Counted from the first letter of the stretch, positions 24,640 to 37,921 are shown. The stretch: 64,000 nt of DNA from Dasypus novemcinctus (GCF_030445035.2 NC_080676.1:18018940-18082939), one strand, 5' to 3'. The notes: generated by a model from the sequence alone, not told the origin. Program-made: numbers and translations.

Positions 24640-24990
24640 ATATCCATGCAGTCCATCAGTCCATCAATCCATCAGTCAGTCAACAAATAAGGAATGCCTA
24701 TTTTGTGTCAAGCACGACCTCAGGTGTCCTAACAAGTTGCAGGGGCTGTGATTAAAGGATGTGCAGGATAGAAATGGAGTCAAATGAATGGGTGGCCAAT
24801 TCTACTGTTATGAATTGGGCAAGACAGGATTCATAGAAAAGGTAATATAGGTAACATGTGAGCCCCTTTGAGAGAGAAATTGAGTGTTCAACTAGTTGGT
24901 ACTGGGGATTGGAAAGCATAAAGAAGAAAGCATCCCAGGCACCTTCATCAAAGTGTGAAATATAGACTGGCTACATGGACCTTTTTGACT
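24640..24990 (-). mobile_element. L2-like relic (weak)
   Basis: CAGTCAACAAATAAGGAATGCC and CAAGCACGACCTCAGG-like sequence resembles the reverse of an L2 3' end. A short CCATCAGT repeat precedes it (24650-24680). Divergence is high. Confidence 0.4.
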
Positions 24991-27900
24991 AGATTAAAAA
25001 CTCTATCCCTTTTCTTAGCACCTGAAGAGCAGTAGAAATCAATATCACTTGCTGTAAAGACAACAGATTCTGGAAGCCTGGAGCCTACTTACTAAATAAC
25101 ACAATGGAATAGCCTACCCATAGATAGACTTGCCCTAATACAAGAAGTAAAGACTTGCGTTAGATGGATTTTAATATGCTAAATGTCAAATTGGATCTTC
25201 TGAAATGAAACAGCATATAGAAATTTTAATAAAAAATAGAATACTGCTTGCATATCAAGTTGTCTTCATCTACCTTAGGGTCCTTTCACAGGCAGGTTGC
25301 ATAAAGAATGCAGGAATGTTCAATCAAATTGTAAATTTTACTTCTAAATATATCCCCTAAGGTGTCCTCTCAATGAAAATGTGTTTAATTCTATCTGAAA
25401 AGGAAAAAAAAAAAAAGAACACAGAAGTGCCTAAATTTGCCATCACATGTATCTCTGTAAATACCTTCCTTTTATGAGGACCTTTTATTCAAGCAACAGT
25501 CAAGTTCCTGGGAAACAATGGGGAATGCTGAATATGGATTCTGACTCATATCACAGATACAAAACAATAGCTCTTCAAAATAAATGGACATCATCCAGGG
25601 ACCAAGAAACTAAGAAAGATTACATTCTAAGAAAGATCACTCAAGCCTGACTTTAGAAGAAAGATCCAAAGCAATTGAGACAAAACTGAAAAGGCATTAA
25701 AAATGGGGAAATGAGCTCCCCCACCCCCCCCCCAACAGCTTTCCTTAAGCATGTGTCTACCCTTTAGGCCTTGAAGGAATTTACATATCTCCTTCCACCT
25801 CACCAGCAATCCTTGGCCCCTTTTTCTTTTCTGACCAACTGTGAGTTGGAATTTTCTGTCAATTTGCATGGAAGAGCTAGGCTGCCATTGTCAGGGTTAG
25901 GGGCAAGGAAGTGGGAAGGTGGCAGGCTCATTGTACTCGTGGCTGACTTGACCTCTAGGAAGAGGAAGGCTTGAATCACTCCCAGCTTTGAAACCACCCC
26001 ACTCAACTTTTATCCTTCAAACAAGGGCTGTTAAAGGAAGTTTGTCATTATCCACCCCTTTTCTTCACTGCCAGTGCAGCAAATATTAGAGGCATCTGAG
26101 ACAAAATTCAGACCCATAATAAATTAACTAGGCTCTTGCTACAAAGAAAAATAAAACAATAAATAGGAAATAAATGGCTGAAAGGGTTTTCTCAAGCAGC
26201 AGAAATCAAAGAAGGCAGAATGCACAAAAGAACATAAAGAAGAGAGATACAAAGAAAACATGTGGGGCACCATGAAGGGAGCCTGTGAAATAGAGTCTTA
26301 AAAAAAATACAAAGACCAAAGAAAGAATTAGTGTTGTGAAGGGCTCTGGAAAAAAAAAAGAAAGAACCAAATCAAAAAAAAAGTTTAAAAATTCAAAGAG
26401 AAAGGCGACATTAAAAGATACTGCGCTCTCACGTGATTCCACTGCACCAGAAAGCCCTGTCTTTTCGCTAAGACTTTGAAAACATAAACTCAAAATGTAT
26501 TGTCATTAGGCATCAGATTAAAGTTCCAGAGGCCTTTCAGGAACACATGCTTTAAAATATCATGATAAATTATGCATCTATGACACGTATTGGGATGCCT
26601 TGGCCTTGAGACAATCAATAATTCAAAAGCCATGAACACGAGTCTAATCCAAATGGGAGTCTCAGAGTTTGATTCTGAAAGGATTTGTATCATTAGCAAG
26701 AAAGGTGTGCCTAGCAAACTATTTCCCTTCCCTCAAGAAAAAGGATTGGCTCTAGCCTGCACTGGGATATCTCAGCTGAACATTTTGCACTAAATGGTCT
26801 GATGAATTATTCATGGATTCTTCAAACTTTGCTTTCTTTTATTTTTTTAAACAGTAAATATCCCACCAAGACTCTGGAACATCAGCTCTGCAATGACATC
26901 TCATGGATGATTTCTGTCTCTTGGAACAATGCCAGGGTGAATCTTGAGCCAGTTTGTTGACGATCAGAGAAAGAGTTTTTACTCCAACCAACATTCAAGG
27001 TACGGCTAGATAGTCTTTTAATCTGTTGATGTGTCAATATAAAAAAAAAAACATGGTGACATCTAGTAGTTATTTTGCAGTTTCTCTTTCTACTCAAAAT
27101 ATTTTCCTCCAGAATTAGATATGCTTCTGCCAAGTGATGTGCAAGGCAATTGCTACATTTCTGTGAGATGTTGTATAGACTTTAAATCTGACATTTGAAA
27201 TTGCTTCTAATTGAAGAGCTGCAAGTTGTAGCTTAAATAATAAACCTTTGCCATGCATAGTCAAACTCCTTTCTTGGAAAGCTAGCAAAGTGAAGACATT
27301 TTCCCCAAAAATTAACCACCGCTCTCTTTTGGAATAACATCATTCAAACCTAATTTTAAGTTCAGGTTTTTAACCAATACTGTGGGAGTTCTATCGTTAA
27401 GGAATTTCATCTACAAGGCAAAGTCTTATTTCAAAACGATAGGCATTGACTAATAGGAACATTATAAATTAGTCTTGCTAAATATATATTTGTTAAACAT
27501 GTAAACGAACCAGTCTCTCTCTTCCCTTAACTTTCTCAAACATAAATTTGTCAGCTAAACTGCTTGAGTGCAGGTATGGTGATTTTCTCTGTGTCTCAAT
27601 TTCCAGCAGTTAAAATTCCATTTAACTAGGCCATTTTAGCTGCTCACTATTATACTGCTGAAATTGCATTACAGAAATTATGTACTAAGGATGCAGTGAT
27701 TAAAATTGATATTTGACTTAATTACAGGGTACTGTACATGGATATTGAATGCAACGTAATGGAAAACAAGATGCTTTATTTGCAGTGATTTCCAAAGCTT
27801 TTATAGTTTCAGAAAACTCACTTGTCAGTAGCTGCTGGACCATGTCTCCAGCTGCTGACTCTTTTCAGGAGGAATACAGAAGAATATGCAAGAATATGAA

Positions 27901-28389
27901 GTTAATGATGTAGTTATTCAGCTAAATATTTTAAATGTTAATGTATTTTCTTCTAGTGTTTTTCTCAATGAATCATCTTAATTTTATCATGCCTCACTGA
28001 AGTAAATACTTAAATAACCAGCTGACAAATTTGCATTTCACTACATAGCAAATAGCACATACATTTATTATATGAAATATGTCAACATTTTGACTGATAG
28101 GGAAGTAAAAGGGCCATGATTATAAGAAGGAAAGTATATTCTCATAACTTATATTAAATTTAATTGCCAAGTATACTTAAAAGTCATTCTTTCTGAAATG
28201 AGAAAAGCTTTGGTACTAGCAATGCAATTATTTCCCTTTTGCAAAGTCAAATTTCAAAGTACAATAATACAACACTTCTAAATCTGGTTTTAGGGTTAAA
28301 GAAACAGTGGAAGTATTGCCCCTTCAGAAAACAAGACTTCTAGTCCAGTACAAATTCACCAAATGAATCACTAGGAATGATAAAGAGGA
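24991..28389. other. Single-copy DNA without recognised elements
   Basis: This is the longest stretch of the window in which I recognise no repeat family. The A/G-rich segment at 26290-26410 and the C-run at 25722-25733 are simple-sequence patches. Open frames such as 26206-26493 (minus) and 25771-25974 have no domain features, codon pattern or splice context that supports coding. Confidence 0.5.
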
Positions 28390-28581
28390 CAGCAATTCCA
28401 ATTCCACTTTTTTGTACCTAGACTCATGTGTTTTATCCAGCGGGGAAAGACCACCATAAAATGGCCATTGGTTCTGTCAGGCAGGCAGCAGTTAGGTGAT
28501 ATAGTAGATGTCATATCAACCACTGCATCTTTTAGACATGTGCCATTGTCACACCTTATTTGCTGTAAAGTGGATCATATG
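28390..28581 (-). pseudogene. Old ERV-L integrase relic, distal part
   Basis: On the minus strand this continues the integrase reading of 37922-39250 across the class I provirus. An IHFTA motif, which sits next to the second catalytic Asp in ERV-L integrases, is readable at about 28547-28570, followed by a weak counterpart of the AAGLIE region. Stops and frameshifts are frequent. The pairing with the other half depends on the 4-bp duplication ATTT at 28582-28585 and 37918-37921. Confidence 0.65.
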
Positions 28582-28585
28582 ATTT

Positions 28586-29040
28586 TAATATGGCCTGTAT
28601 GTAAATTCAAACTTATTCTATATCCAAGTATGACTAGTTCCTGGAAAGCTAATTAAATGATATAGATTCTATAGGCTTTAGATATTCAGGGAAGATGCAG
28701 ACTAAATATGTTAATTCAAGCTTACCTGGAATATGGGGGATATGTGTTATTTCAAGCTTACCTGGAATGTGGGGGATATGTGTTAATTCAAGACCTATGT
28801 GGTACTCAGATAAAACACTTAAAACTCAAACTAACAAAGAAAATCCTTTTGCATAAAAGCACTGTTTGACTCTTCCCTCCTACATCCTCTGTATAAAAGG
28901 GACCTAAAAATCCTATTCAGGGCTCAGTTTTTCTTAGGACAGAAGTCTGCCAATCCCGGCTGGCTATTAATAAATCTTCCTTCTCAGATTCTCACATCCT
29001 GGCCTTCAATACCACATATACCCAACTTCTCTCTGATACA
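28586..29040 (+). repeat. 5' LTR of the class I provirus
   Basis: The LTR begins TAATATGG and ends GATACA. U3 has two copies of a repeat of about 36 bp (AGCTTACCTGGAAT...). A TATAAAA box is at 28892-28898 and AATAAA at 28969-28974. It is homologous throughout to 37427-37917 and 23527-23986. Confidence 0.92.
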
Positions 29041-29044
29041 CCTC

Positions 29045-29061
29045 TGGGGCTCATCTGGGAT
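29045..29061 (+). other. Primer-binding site, tRNA-Pro type
   Basis: TGGGGCTCATCTGGGAT lies 4 nt after the LTR. It resembles the sequence complementary to the 3' end of tRNA-Pro used by many gammaretroviruses, with a few mismatches. It would prime minus-strand DNA synthesis. Confidence 0.75.
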
Positions 29062-29709
29062 TTCGCTGAGAAGGCCAGAGGCAGCAACAGTTGATTGCCT
29101 CTCCCAGATGTCTCTGGGAAGGCCTGGGTGAACCCCAGCCCTGGGCACCCCTGGACTCACCTTAGTCCAGAAAGAGGTTGTGGACTCCACCAGAGCCCTA
29201 CCAGAGAAACTGGAGGCACTGGAGGGTTCAAAAGAAACCCTGAGAATGAAGAAAGGAGCTCTGCCTACCAGACAGGTAAGGCCACCCCCCCACCCCCCGG
29301 GGCATAGTGCAGGAAAAACCTAATTCTGAAAAATAAGGAGGGGAGCCTGATAAACTCTCAAAGAAGACCCCAGTACTCCTGAGGAAAAGGGAGGAAGCAG
29401 TCTTCTCTAGGTCTGAGAAAGGAAAGGAAAAAGGATGGTTGTGTGTGTGTGATTGTGGAGACTGAATGAAATGCAGAGACACACTTCTGTAGGATGAGTG
29501 TGGGGCCCCAATCCATGGTTCTGTGGCAACCTCCTCTGGTCAAGGGCAGTCTGAAGGGTCTTCTGCAAAGGGGCCCTCTTCCAAGTTGGAGACTTATACC
29601 AATCTGCTAAGGCTAAGAGGTGCCATAAACTCCCACGAGGGACGCGGCTGGAAATGGACAAAGTGAAAGGTTGAGTGAATGTTGTGTAGCATCAGCACAG
29701 GGTGGAAAC

Positions 29710-31570
29710 ATGGGAAACATACAAAGTAGGACCCCGTTAGGTTGTACGCTGTAAAACATTCCCCAAGCGGTCCATGGAGATGGATACAGCAGAAAGTTCC
29801 AGACAGGAAAGCGTAGAATGCTTTGTGAATTAGAATGGCTGACTTTCGGTGTGGGCTGGCCCCAAGAGGGCACCTTTGACACCCAGATCATTTGTAAAGT
29901 CCATGACATAGTAACTGGAAAACCAGAGCACTCTGACCAGTTCCCCTACATCAATGCCTGGCAGGACACCGTGAGTCAAAGTCCACCCTGGTTTGGGAAA
30001 TGTACAACTAAAGAAGACAGGTTTTGCCTGATACAAAAGCCCAGAAGTGCTGTCCCAGGAACCAGGCCAAACAAACACCATGCAAAGAGTCCAGAGGAAG
30101 CAAGCCCCAAATCCATTGTCAATCCACCCATTCTAGAAGGGCCAGATGAAAATGATCTCCCACTGCCTTATGCAATTGCTCATACCATGCCAGTGCTGAG
30201 GACTGGGGATGAGACAATTTTTCTAAGCAGCACTTCCCTGCAGCCATCTCTGGCACCATCCTCCCTAGGAAGTGCATCCCTGCTGCCTCTGCAGGAGTCT
30301 CCACCACCATCCTCCCTAGAAAGTGCATCCCGCTGCCTCTACAGGCATCTCCACCACCATCCTCCCTAGAAAATGTGTCCCAGAAGCCCCTGCAGCCATT
30401 TGCCCTTGGCAGCATAGTGCTGACCGTCAGTCAGGAAGAAGTCCCTGAAAAACAACAACTCAGACCATGGGGAGTCCCGAGGACAGGTGGAGCAGGGAGA
30501 AGGGTTGCTTTACAGTTACCTCTCTGTGAAGGCCGAGCTCCAATTTATTATGATGCAGATGGCCAGATTCAAGGAGGAAACTGAACATTCATATACCACC
30601 TACCATTGACCTCTTTAACTGGAAAAGCCACACACCACCATACTCAGAGAAGCCTCAGGCCATGACAGACCTCTTCCAGTCCATCATACAAACCCACAAA
30701 CCCACCTGGGTTGACTGTAAACAACTCCTCATGACCTTACTCAACTTTGAGGACAGAACACAAGTCACACAAAGGGCTCTAACCTGGCTCAAAGAGCACC
30801 CACCTGAGGGAACCCTGGACAGTGACCAATATGCCCACACACAGATCTTAGACAAGGATCCCCAATGGGATCCCAATGACAGCACCAGGCTCAATTGACT
30901 AGAAACTTTCCATAGGGTTGAAGGTTTCAGAGCTGGGAGCCAAAAGGCAGTAAATATGGCAAAAAACACCCAAGTCCTACAGACTCTTGATGAAAGTCTA
31001 GCTCAATTCTATGAGAGACTGAGAAACATTTCATGTATGCACACCCTTTAACCCAGATGCTCCCAAAACCAAACAAGGGTAAATGCAGCATATGCTGCCC
31101 AATCACAGGCTGACATCCAAATAAAACTACAGAAGTTAGATGGGTTCACTGGTATAAATATTTCCCAACTCATGGAAATAGCCACCAAGTTTTACATCAA
31201 CCATGATGTAGAAACCAGGAAAGAGGAAAACCAGAAAATGAAAAAGAAAGCAGACCTTCTCGCAGCAGCAATATTTGAAAGAAGCAATCCTGTGTCAAGG
31301 AAAGTAAACTGGAATGCCCCTGCACCAAGGCCCCCTAGGGAAAAATCAGGAAGGAAGAAGGGCACTGGAAGGAAAGAAGGGCACTGGAAGCAAGAGTGTC
31401 CCAAAAAACCACTAGACCCCATCTCCACCAAGAAAGCAGCCAAAGCATTAGCCAGGAGAGCAAGTGGAGCATTGCAAACTAAACCCTGGATTTGCAAAAA
31501 TTCAGAAGGAAAACCTGCAAATCAGTTCATCAGACTTGTGGGAATAGTGGACTCTAATGGAAATTATTAA
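29710..31570 (+). pseudogene. gag of the class I provirus, broken
   Basis: Gag forms the matrix, capsid and nucleocapsid of the particle. An ATG at 29710 starts a Met-Gly-Asn N-terminus, a likely myristoylation signal. A TAA at 29752 stops it after 14 codons. The same frame is then open to 30369, with matrix-like WP-EGTFD sequence and a Pro/Ser-rich linker. Capsid-like sequence is readable in another frame at 30590-31030, with a TGA at 30897. The nucleocapsid (31172-31570) keeps GHWKQEC, but the first two Cys of the zinc knuckle are not visible. At least three breaks. Confidence 0.85.
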
Positions 31571-32009
31571 GACTGACCAGACTCCTATTCTCTCAGCCCC
31601 ACAGAGCCTATGATCAGAGTCCACTGGTGCTCAACACTCTGTAATGACCAGACCAGTTGGGGCTTTATCAAAAAGACAAGGCACTATCATAGGCACAACT
31701 GGTAAAAGCACCCAGCAGCCCTTCCTCCAAGCCAGGACCTGTAACATTGGGAGTAAAGACATCACTCATGAGTTCCTGTATCTCCCAGAAAGCCCAGTCC
31801 CCCTCCTAGTCTCCATGGAATACCCCACTCTTCCCAGTTAAACAGGCTGATGGGGATTACCACCAAGTCCAGGACTTGTGAGCAGTCAACTCAGCAGTAG
31901 TGACCCTACATCCTGTGGTCCCCAACACTTACACTCTCCTCAGCTTGATACCCTCATTGGCAGCTACTTTTCATGCCTGGGTCTTAAAGATGCCTTCTTC
32001 TGCCTTTGT

Positions 32010-32070
<61 letters not shown>

Positions 32071-35060
32071 TTTATTTTTATTTCTTTAATTCCCCTCCCC
32101 TCCCCCGGTTGTCTGTTTTCTGTGTCTTTTTGCTGCGTCTTGTTTCTTGTTTCTTGGTCCGCTTCTGTTGTCGTCAGCGGCACGGGAAGTGTGGGCGGCG
32201 CCATTCCTCGGCAGGCTGCTCCCTCCCTCGCGCTGGGCGGCTCTCCTTATGGGTGCACTCCTTGCGCGTGGGGCTCCCCTACGCGGGGGACACCCTGCGT
32301 GGCGCGGCACTCCTTGCGCGCATCAGCACTGCGCATGGCCAGCTCCACACGGGTCAAGGAGGCCCGGGGCTTGAACCGCGGGCCTCCCATGTGGTAGACG
32401 GACGCCCTAACCACTGGGCCAAAGTCCGTTTCCCTATTCTTCTGCCTTTGGATAGCACCCGGAGTCAGCTGATTTGCGCCTTTACATGGGACAATCCAAG
32501 CTCTGATGAAAAGGATCACCTAACCTGGACCCGGCTCCCCCAGGGATTTAAAAATACAGCCACTATTTTTGGACAAACCCAGGCCAGTGATCTCAAATCT
32601 TTTAAACCAGAAAAACATAATTGTTTTCTCCAATATGTAAATGACCTCATACTCAGAAGTCCAACCTACCAAGACTGTTCTAGTGGAACCCATGCCCTCT
32701 TAAAACATCTGCAACAAAAGAGTTATTGGGTGTCTAAGAGGAAAGTCCAAATCTACCTACCTTGGGTCAAATATCTAGGTTATAAAATAGCACAGGGGCT
32801 TCATGAATTAGGACTTGAAAGAAAGGAAGGAATCTGTAACCCCCCTGAACCCAGCACTAGCCAAAAGTTGTAACAATTCCTCAGAGCACTGGATTCAGTC
32901 ACATTTGGACCCCAATTTTGGGGTCCTCATGTGCCCTTTGTATGAAGCCACAAAGGGGGGAGATTGGGATCCTCTGCTCTGGAAAAGTCCACAGAAAGAC
33001 ACTTTCACTGATCTCAAGCATGCTCTGATGGAAGCACCAAGACTTGGGCTTCCAGATCTCAGTAAACCATTCAACCTCTATGTTCATAACCACCAAGTCA
33101 CCACAATAGGAGTATTCACTCAATACCTGGGTTCCTTGTAAAGACCTGTAGCCTATCTATCCAAACAACTGGACACTGTAGTCCATGGATGGCCCACATG
33201 CCTCCAAGCTTTAGCAGCCTGCAGCAATCCTCACTAGAAGCTGTAAAATTAACTCTTGGGCAGCCTATAATTTTTCAGGTTCTGTGTGCAGTAATCACAA
33301 TCTTAGAAGCCAAAGGAACACACTGGCTTACTAACAGCTGCCTGGTTAAAAATCAAACCCTATTATGCGAAAATCCATCTGTCCAACTGGAACTCATAAA
33401 AACCTTGAATCCTGCTACCCTGCTACCCATTGAGCTGTGGGTTCCAACCCAAAACTGCCTGGAGACTTTGCAAGAAGTATATCCCAGGCACTCTGACCTC
33501 CAAGACCAGCCACTACCAAGTCCTGACATGGAGTTCTTCATGGATGGGAGTAGCCTTGTTCAGGGCAATACCCAGCAAGCAGGATGCACAGTAGTAACCT
33601 CTGAAACCACAGTGGAGGCCCAGTGCCTCCTGAATAACATATCAACACAAAAAGCTGAACTCATTGCCCTCACTTGACCCCTACAACTTGTGGCTGGGGC
33701 CGAGGTTAACATCTACACAAACTCCAAATTTGCCTTCCTTACCCTTCATGTGCATGGAGTCTTATACAAACAAAAGGGATTCATTAACTCAGGAAGAAAG
33801 AGCATTAAATATGGCACACAGATTCTTGAACTGCTTGAAGCAGTTTGGAAGCCCATCAAAGTGGCCATGATGCACTCACTGCAAGGGACACCAGACAAGC
33901 CACAGACCCATTGCTCAAGGAAATTAGAGGGCAAACATTGAAGCAAAAAGAGCCATGTGGGAGGGATCCCTATCTGAGGACCTGGCCACTGCCCTCATTC
34001 CTCTTAATTATCAGGAACTCCAGTATACACTGCCTGCTCTCATCCCGTGGCCTCTGAATCACCAGGAACCTCAATTTACTCAAGCTGAGAGAGTGGATAC
34101 TCTCTGAGAGTGGGACACAAGAAGTAAATGGGTGGTGGACATTGCCCAATTACAAAATAGTTGTGTCTCAACTATTAGCCGCAACCATCTTTCAGGACTA
34201 CGACGAAAACACACACTTGGGAAAAACCCATCTTAAAGAACTGTTAGAAAGATTCTTCTAATATCCCAAGTCTAGTCACTATCACCCATGCTGTATGCCA
34301 GTGATGCATGACATGTGCAAAAAATAACCCTTACCAGGAACCCACAGGAGCTCCAGGAGTCCAAAGAATCAGAAACATGCCTCTTGATCTGGTAGTTGAT
34401 TTCATCAAAATGCCATGATCCAGAAGCTACAAATACCTCCTAGTGCTCTTTTGCACCTTTCCAGATTGGGTGGCAGCTTTCCCCACTCAGACCGAAAAGG
34501 CTAAAGAAGTGGCCAAAATTCTCCTCAGGGAAATCATTCCTCAGTACAGGCTGCCCCTCTCAAGTGGTTCCTACAACAGACCCACCTTTGTCTCTGAAAT
34601 CACTCAAAAGATTGCCAAAGCACTGCACATCCAATGGAAACTGCACACTGCTTACCAGTCTCAAAGCTCGGGTGAGTCGAGTGAATGAACCATGCAATAA
34701 ATACCTATGTTGCCAAGATTTGCCAAGAAACTGGGCTAACATAGGTGCAAGTACTCCCGAGTGCCCTCATCCAAGTTTGGGCCAGCCCACGCCAAAAGCT
34801 AAACCTAACCCCTTATGAAATCCTCTTTGGAAGGCACCCCCCTTAATCCAAGATACAGAAGGGGATCTCAGAGAAAGAGGAAACTTATCAATAGCTCAAC
34901 AAATGATCAGCTTAGGAAAAAACCTGCAAAACCTACATCACTGGGTCCAAGAAAGGGCCCTCATTAGCTTAAGCAGCTCCAAATATGCATACAAGCAAGC
35001 TGGGAGATGCAGTCTGGGTCAAAGACTGGAAATCAGCTTCACTAACCCTCAATGGTGAGG
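31571..35060 (+). pseudogene. pro-pol of the class I provirus, broken
   Basis: Pieces are in canonical order. Protease-like sequence lies at about 31490-31800 (no active-site DSGA seen). RT follows from about 31880, with LKDAFFC at about 31984-32004, then a DAS-SINE at 32009-32436, then LPQGF at about 32540 and a polymerase motif reading YVND (32634-32645), where the family has YVDD. RNase H carries FMDGSS at about 33537-33555. Integrase core sequence lies at about 34370-34690. Many stops and frameshifts separate these parts, so no enzyme could be made. Confidence 0.85.
32009..32436 (-). mobile_element. DAS-SINE in class I pol
   Basis: Reverse-oriented SINE whose tail complement is an unusually long T-run (32009-32065). 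The 14-bp duplication TTCTTCTGCCTTTG lies at 31995-32008 and 32437-32450. The head (about 32360-32430 on the minus strand) retains A- and B-box-like sequence. High CpG content and the long pure tail suggest one of the younger insertions here. GC-rich open frames at 32086-32519 are shadows. Confidence 0.95.
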
Positions 35061-35373
35061 ACCCTAGCTTGTCATTTTATCCACTCCCAGTGTAGTTTAA
35101 GTAGTTGAAATCACCTTGTGGATACATGATAACCATGTCAAGTAAGCTGCCCCAGAGTCCTGGACCTATATTCCTTATACCCACAACTCAACCAGGCTCA
35201 TCTTGTGAAAGAACAAAACACCAAGCCCTTCTCCAGTCACACCCCAGAAGCTGACTGGTCCATACATGGCTGAAGGTTGTGGACAGAACACTGAGCTCTG
35301 CTCCATTCACACCCCAAAGTTGATTGGTCTACACATAGCTGAAGAATAGGAATCTGGTTTAATCCCAGTTACA

Positions 35374-37405
35374 ATGCCCCTTCAGTTATTTTCTCTACTT
35401 CTAACCCTGACCTTCCCCTGGTCCCAGGTTGGCACCACAGAGTGTAAGCCATGTATCCAAGAAGTATGAACAGGAGCTCATGTCAATACTACATTAATAT
35501 ATCATAGCCATTACACCTGCAAGGGCCATATAACCACCTGCCAGTTTCAGGGAATCTCCTATAATGTCTGTAATGTATCTGGCCAAATAACCTGCTATGA
35601 CCCCAAGCCCCCAACAGTCTCCTTAAATGGGAAATAAGAGTGTCTAATCAAGACAGGAAGCTACTTAACTCCACCCTAGTCACAAGCTGGAACCAATGAG
35701 TGTCCTTCCTATTTGACACATGTCAGGATGTAGACTTGGATACAATAGGACACCAACTGTGGAGAGCTCAGCTGGGAGCAGGAATATACTCATAACAATA
35801 AGTATTTGTGCACTCCAGAAATGAAAAGTGCAGCCCAAGGAGGGGGCTTCTGGTGCAAGTATATAGGTGCATACTATTGCCCCTACTGGTCCTTTGTCAC
35901 CTGGGCTACCAGGGACACAGACACAACTAAACAAACAGCCATTCTCACCAAAGGTATGGCCCTGACTAACTGTCCACATGGTCTGTGTAACCCCTTAAAC
36001 CCCACCATCCTTAACCCTGAATCCTGGCAGACCCAGGGAGTCCAAATTGGCCTCCGCATTGACGGTAGAGGAGCAGAACCAGGAGCCTACATCTGGGTTG
36101 GGTATTGGGAACACCCACTCACAAGTAAAGCCCACTCTGTGTTCCATTCCTTCTGTGAAGAAATGGAGAAGCCCTTTTCCATTCTGCAAATAGCAAAAAA
36201 CCTCTTTATAAACCTAGCTAATAGTAAGAGCAGGCTTAAATGTCTCCTCATGCTATGTATGTGAAGGTACTAATATGGGAGACCAATGGCCCTGGGAAAC
36301 TAGAGAATACAATTACAGCCAACCATATAACAAAACTGGACTCCCAGCCATCCCCAAGATAGTATGTGGCCCTTGCTACCTTCTGTAATAGGAAAATATT
36401 GTGCTTCAAGGGTCTGCCTAAACTCCTCTATATCTTTTGTAAATCTAACATATATGGGGGAAATTTTTCAAAATTACACCACCAATACAACAGAGCCTTG
36501 GGGAACATGGAATGAGTCTGATCTCATTCTCATAAATTGTACTTTCCCCAAATTAATCACAGTGTGGAACTCTACCACAAAGGGCCCCTTTATGGCTCCA
36601 AACAGTCTGTACTGGATTTGTGGAAAAGTCACATTCTGAGAACTTCCCTGAAACTAGTGTGGTCCTTGTATGCTCAGTACAATAAAACCCTCCTTCCTCC
36701 TCATTCCCTTAGCAGAAGGGAAAGAGCTAAACCAACCAGTATATCAAAGCATAAGAGAGAAAAAGTACTGTCATTACCTGGGGAGGTGAAGAATGGTCCC
36801 CTGAGCACATAATCCAGTTCGGTGGACCAGCAACTTGGGCAGAGGATGGCATGTGGGGTTATTGAACCCCTATCTATATGCTAAACCAAATTATCTGCTT
36901 ACAAGCCATGGTAGAAATAATAACTAATGAGACCACCCATGCTTTAAACATACTAGCCAAACAGCAAACTAAATTCAGAAATGCTATCTATCAAAACTGT
37001 TTCTCCCTAGACTATCTCCTGGCAGCTGAAGGGGGAGTTTGTGGAAAATTCAATTCCTCTAATTGCTACCTTGAATTAGAGAGCACTGGAAAGGTTATCG
37101 ATGAAATTACAAACAAAATGGTAAAAATTGCTCATGTTCCAGTGCAGACCTGGAATGGCTAGAATTTAAGTAATTCCTTTGGAAGGTAGCTGTTAATAGC
37201 AAACAATTTCAAGCTTCTGGTGGGAATAATTGCCTTCCTCATAGGAGGATGCACTATACTTCCTTGCCTCCTCCCTTTCATTGTAAGTAGGATACTCACC
37301 CTTATAAATGGTATAATAAAAACACAGACAACTGCCCATCTCATGGCTCTATATACATACCAGTCAGTCCAGAGAGACTCTGACAAGAGTGATGCTGAAC
37401 CTTAA
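35374..37405 (+). pseudogene. env of the class I provirus, broken
   Basis: Env is the surface/transmembrane entry glycoprotein. An ATG at 35374 opens a hydrophobic, signal-peptide-like start, with a TGA after about 30 codons. Surface-subunit pieces with Cys, Trp and N-glycosylation sites are readable to about 36800. The transmembrane subunit is open at 36878-37162, with an EGGVC motif whose following cysteine pair has lost its first Cys (C-x7-C). A hydrophobic anchor and tail end at 37405. The anchor lies in a different frame from the ectodomain. Stops and at least two frameshifts make it defective. Confidence 0.85.
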
Positions 37406-37414
37406 GCATGCATC

Positions 37415-37426
37415 AAAGGGGGGAAA
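37415..37426 (+). other. Polypurine tract
   Basis: AAAGGGGGGAAA directly abuts the 3' LTR. It is the expected primer for plus-strand DNA synthesis. Confidence 0.9.
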
Positions 37427-37917
37427 TAATATGGTCTGTGCATAAATTCAAACTTATTCTATATGCAGGTATGCCTACTTCCCAGAAAGCCAATTAAGTG
37501 GTATAGGCTTTATAGGGTTTGGATATTCAGGGAGGATGCAGATTAAATATGTTACTTTAAGCTTACCTGGAATGTGGGGTATATGTGTTAATTCAAGCTT
37601 ACCTGGAGGATATGTGTTAATTCAAGCTTACTTGGAATGTGGGGGATATGTGTTAATTCAAGACCTATTTGGTAGTCAGACAAAACACTTAAAGCTCTAA
37701 GAAACTAACAAAGAAAATCTTCTTGCGTAAAAGCACCATTTGACTCCCCACTCCTACATCCTCTGTATAAAAGGGACCCAAAAACCCTATTCAGAGCTCA
37801 GTTTTTCTTAAGACAGAAGTCCACTGAGCCTGGCCAGCTGTTAATAAATCTTCCTTCTCAGATTCCCACATCCTGGCCTTCAATACCACAAATACCTGAC
37901 TTATCTCTACTACAACA
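37427..37917 (+). repeat. 3' LTR of the class I provirus
   Basis: Begins TAATATGG and ends CAACA. It has three copies of the U3 repeat, the middle one shortened, against two in the 5' LTR. TATAAAA (about 37767) and AATAAA (about 37846) are conserved. Confidence 0.92.
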
Positions 37918-37921
37918 ATTT

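Larger units (their letters stand above)
28586..37917 (+). mobile_element. Class I (gammaretrovirus-like) endogenous provirus
   Basis: A 9.3-kb provirus in plus orientation. It has a 5' LTR (28586-29040), a primer-binding site, gag, pro-pol, env, a polypurine tract and a 3' LTR (37427-37917). A 4-bp duplication ATTT flanks it at 28582-28585 and 37918-37921, the size typical of class I. It landed in the integrase of an older minus-strand ERV-L. A DAS-SINE later split its RT region. Every gene is broken by stops and frameshifts, and the LTRs differ in sequence and repeat number, so it is old. Confidence 0.93.

Noticed and set aside
28680-28800. Regularly spaced direct repeats resembling a CRISPR-like array
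   Set aside because: They are two to three U3 minisatellite units in a mammalian LTR family, contiguous without spacers.
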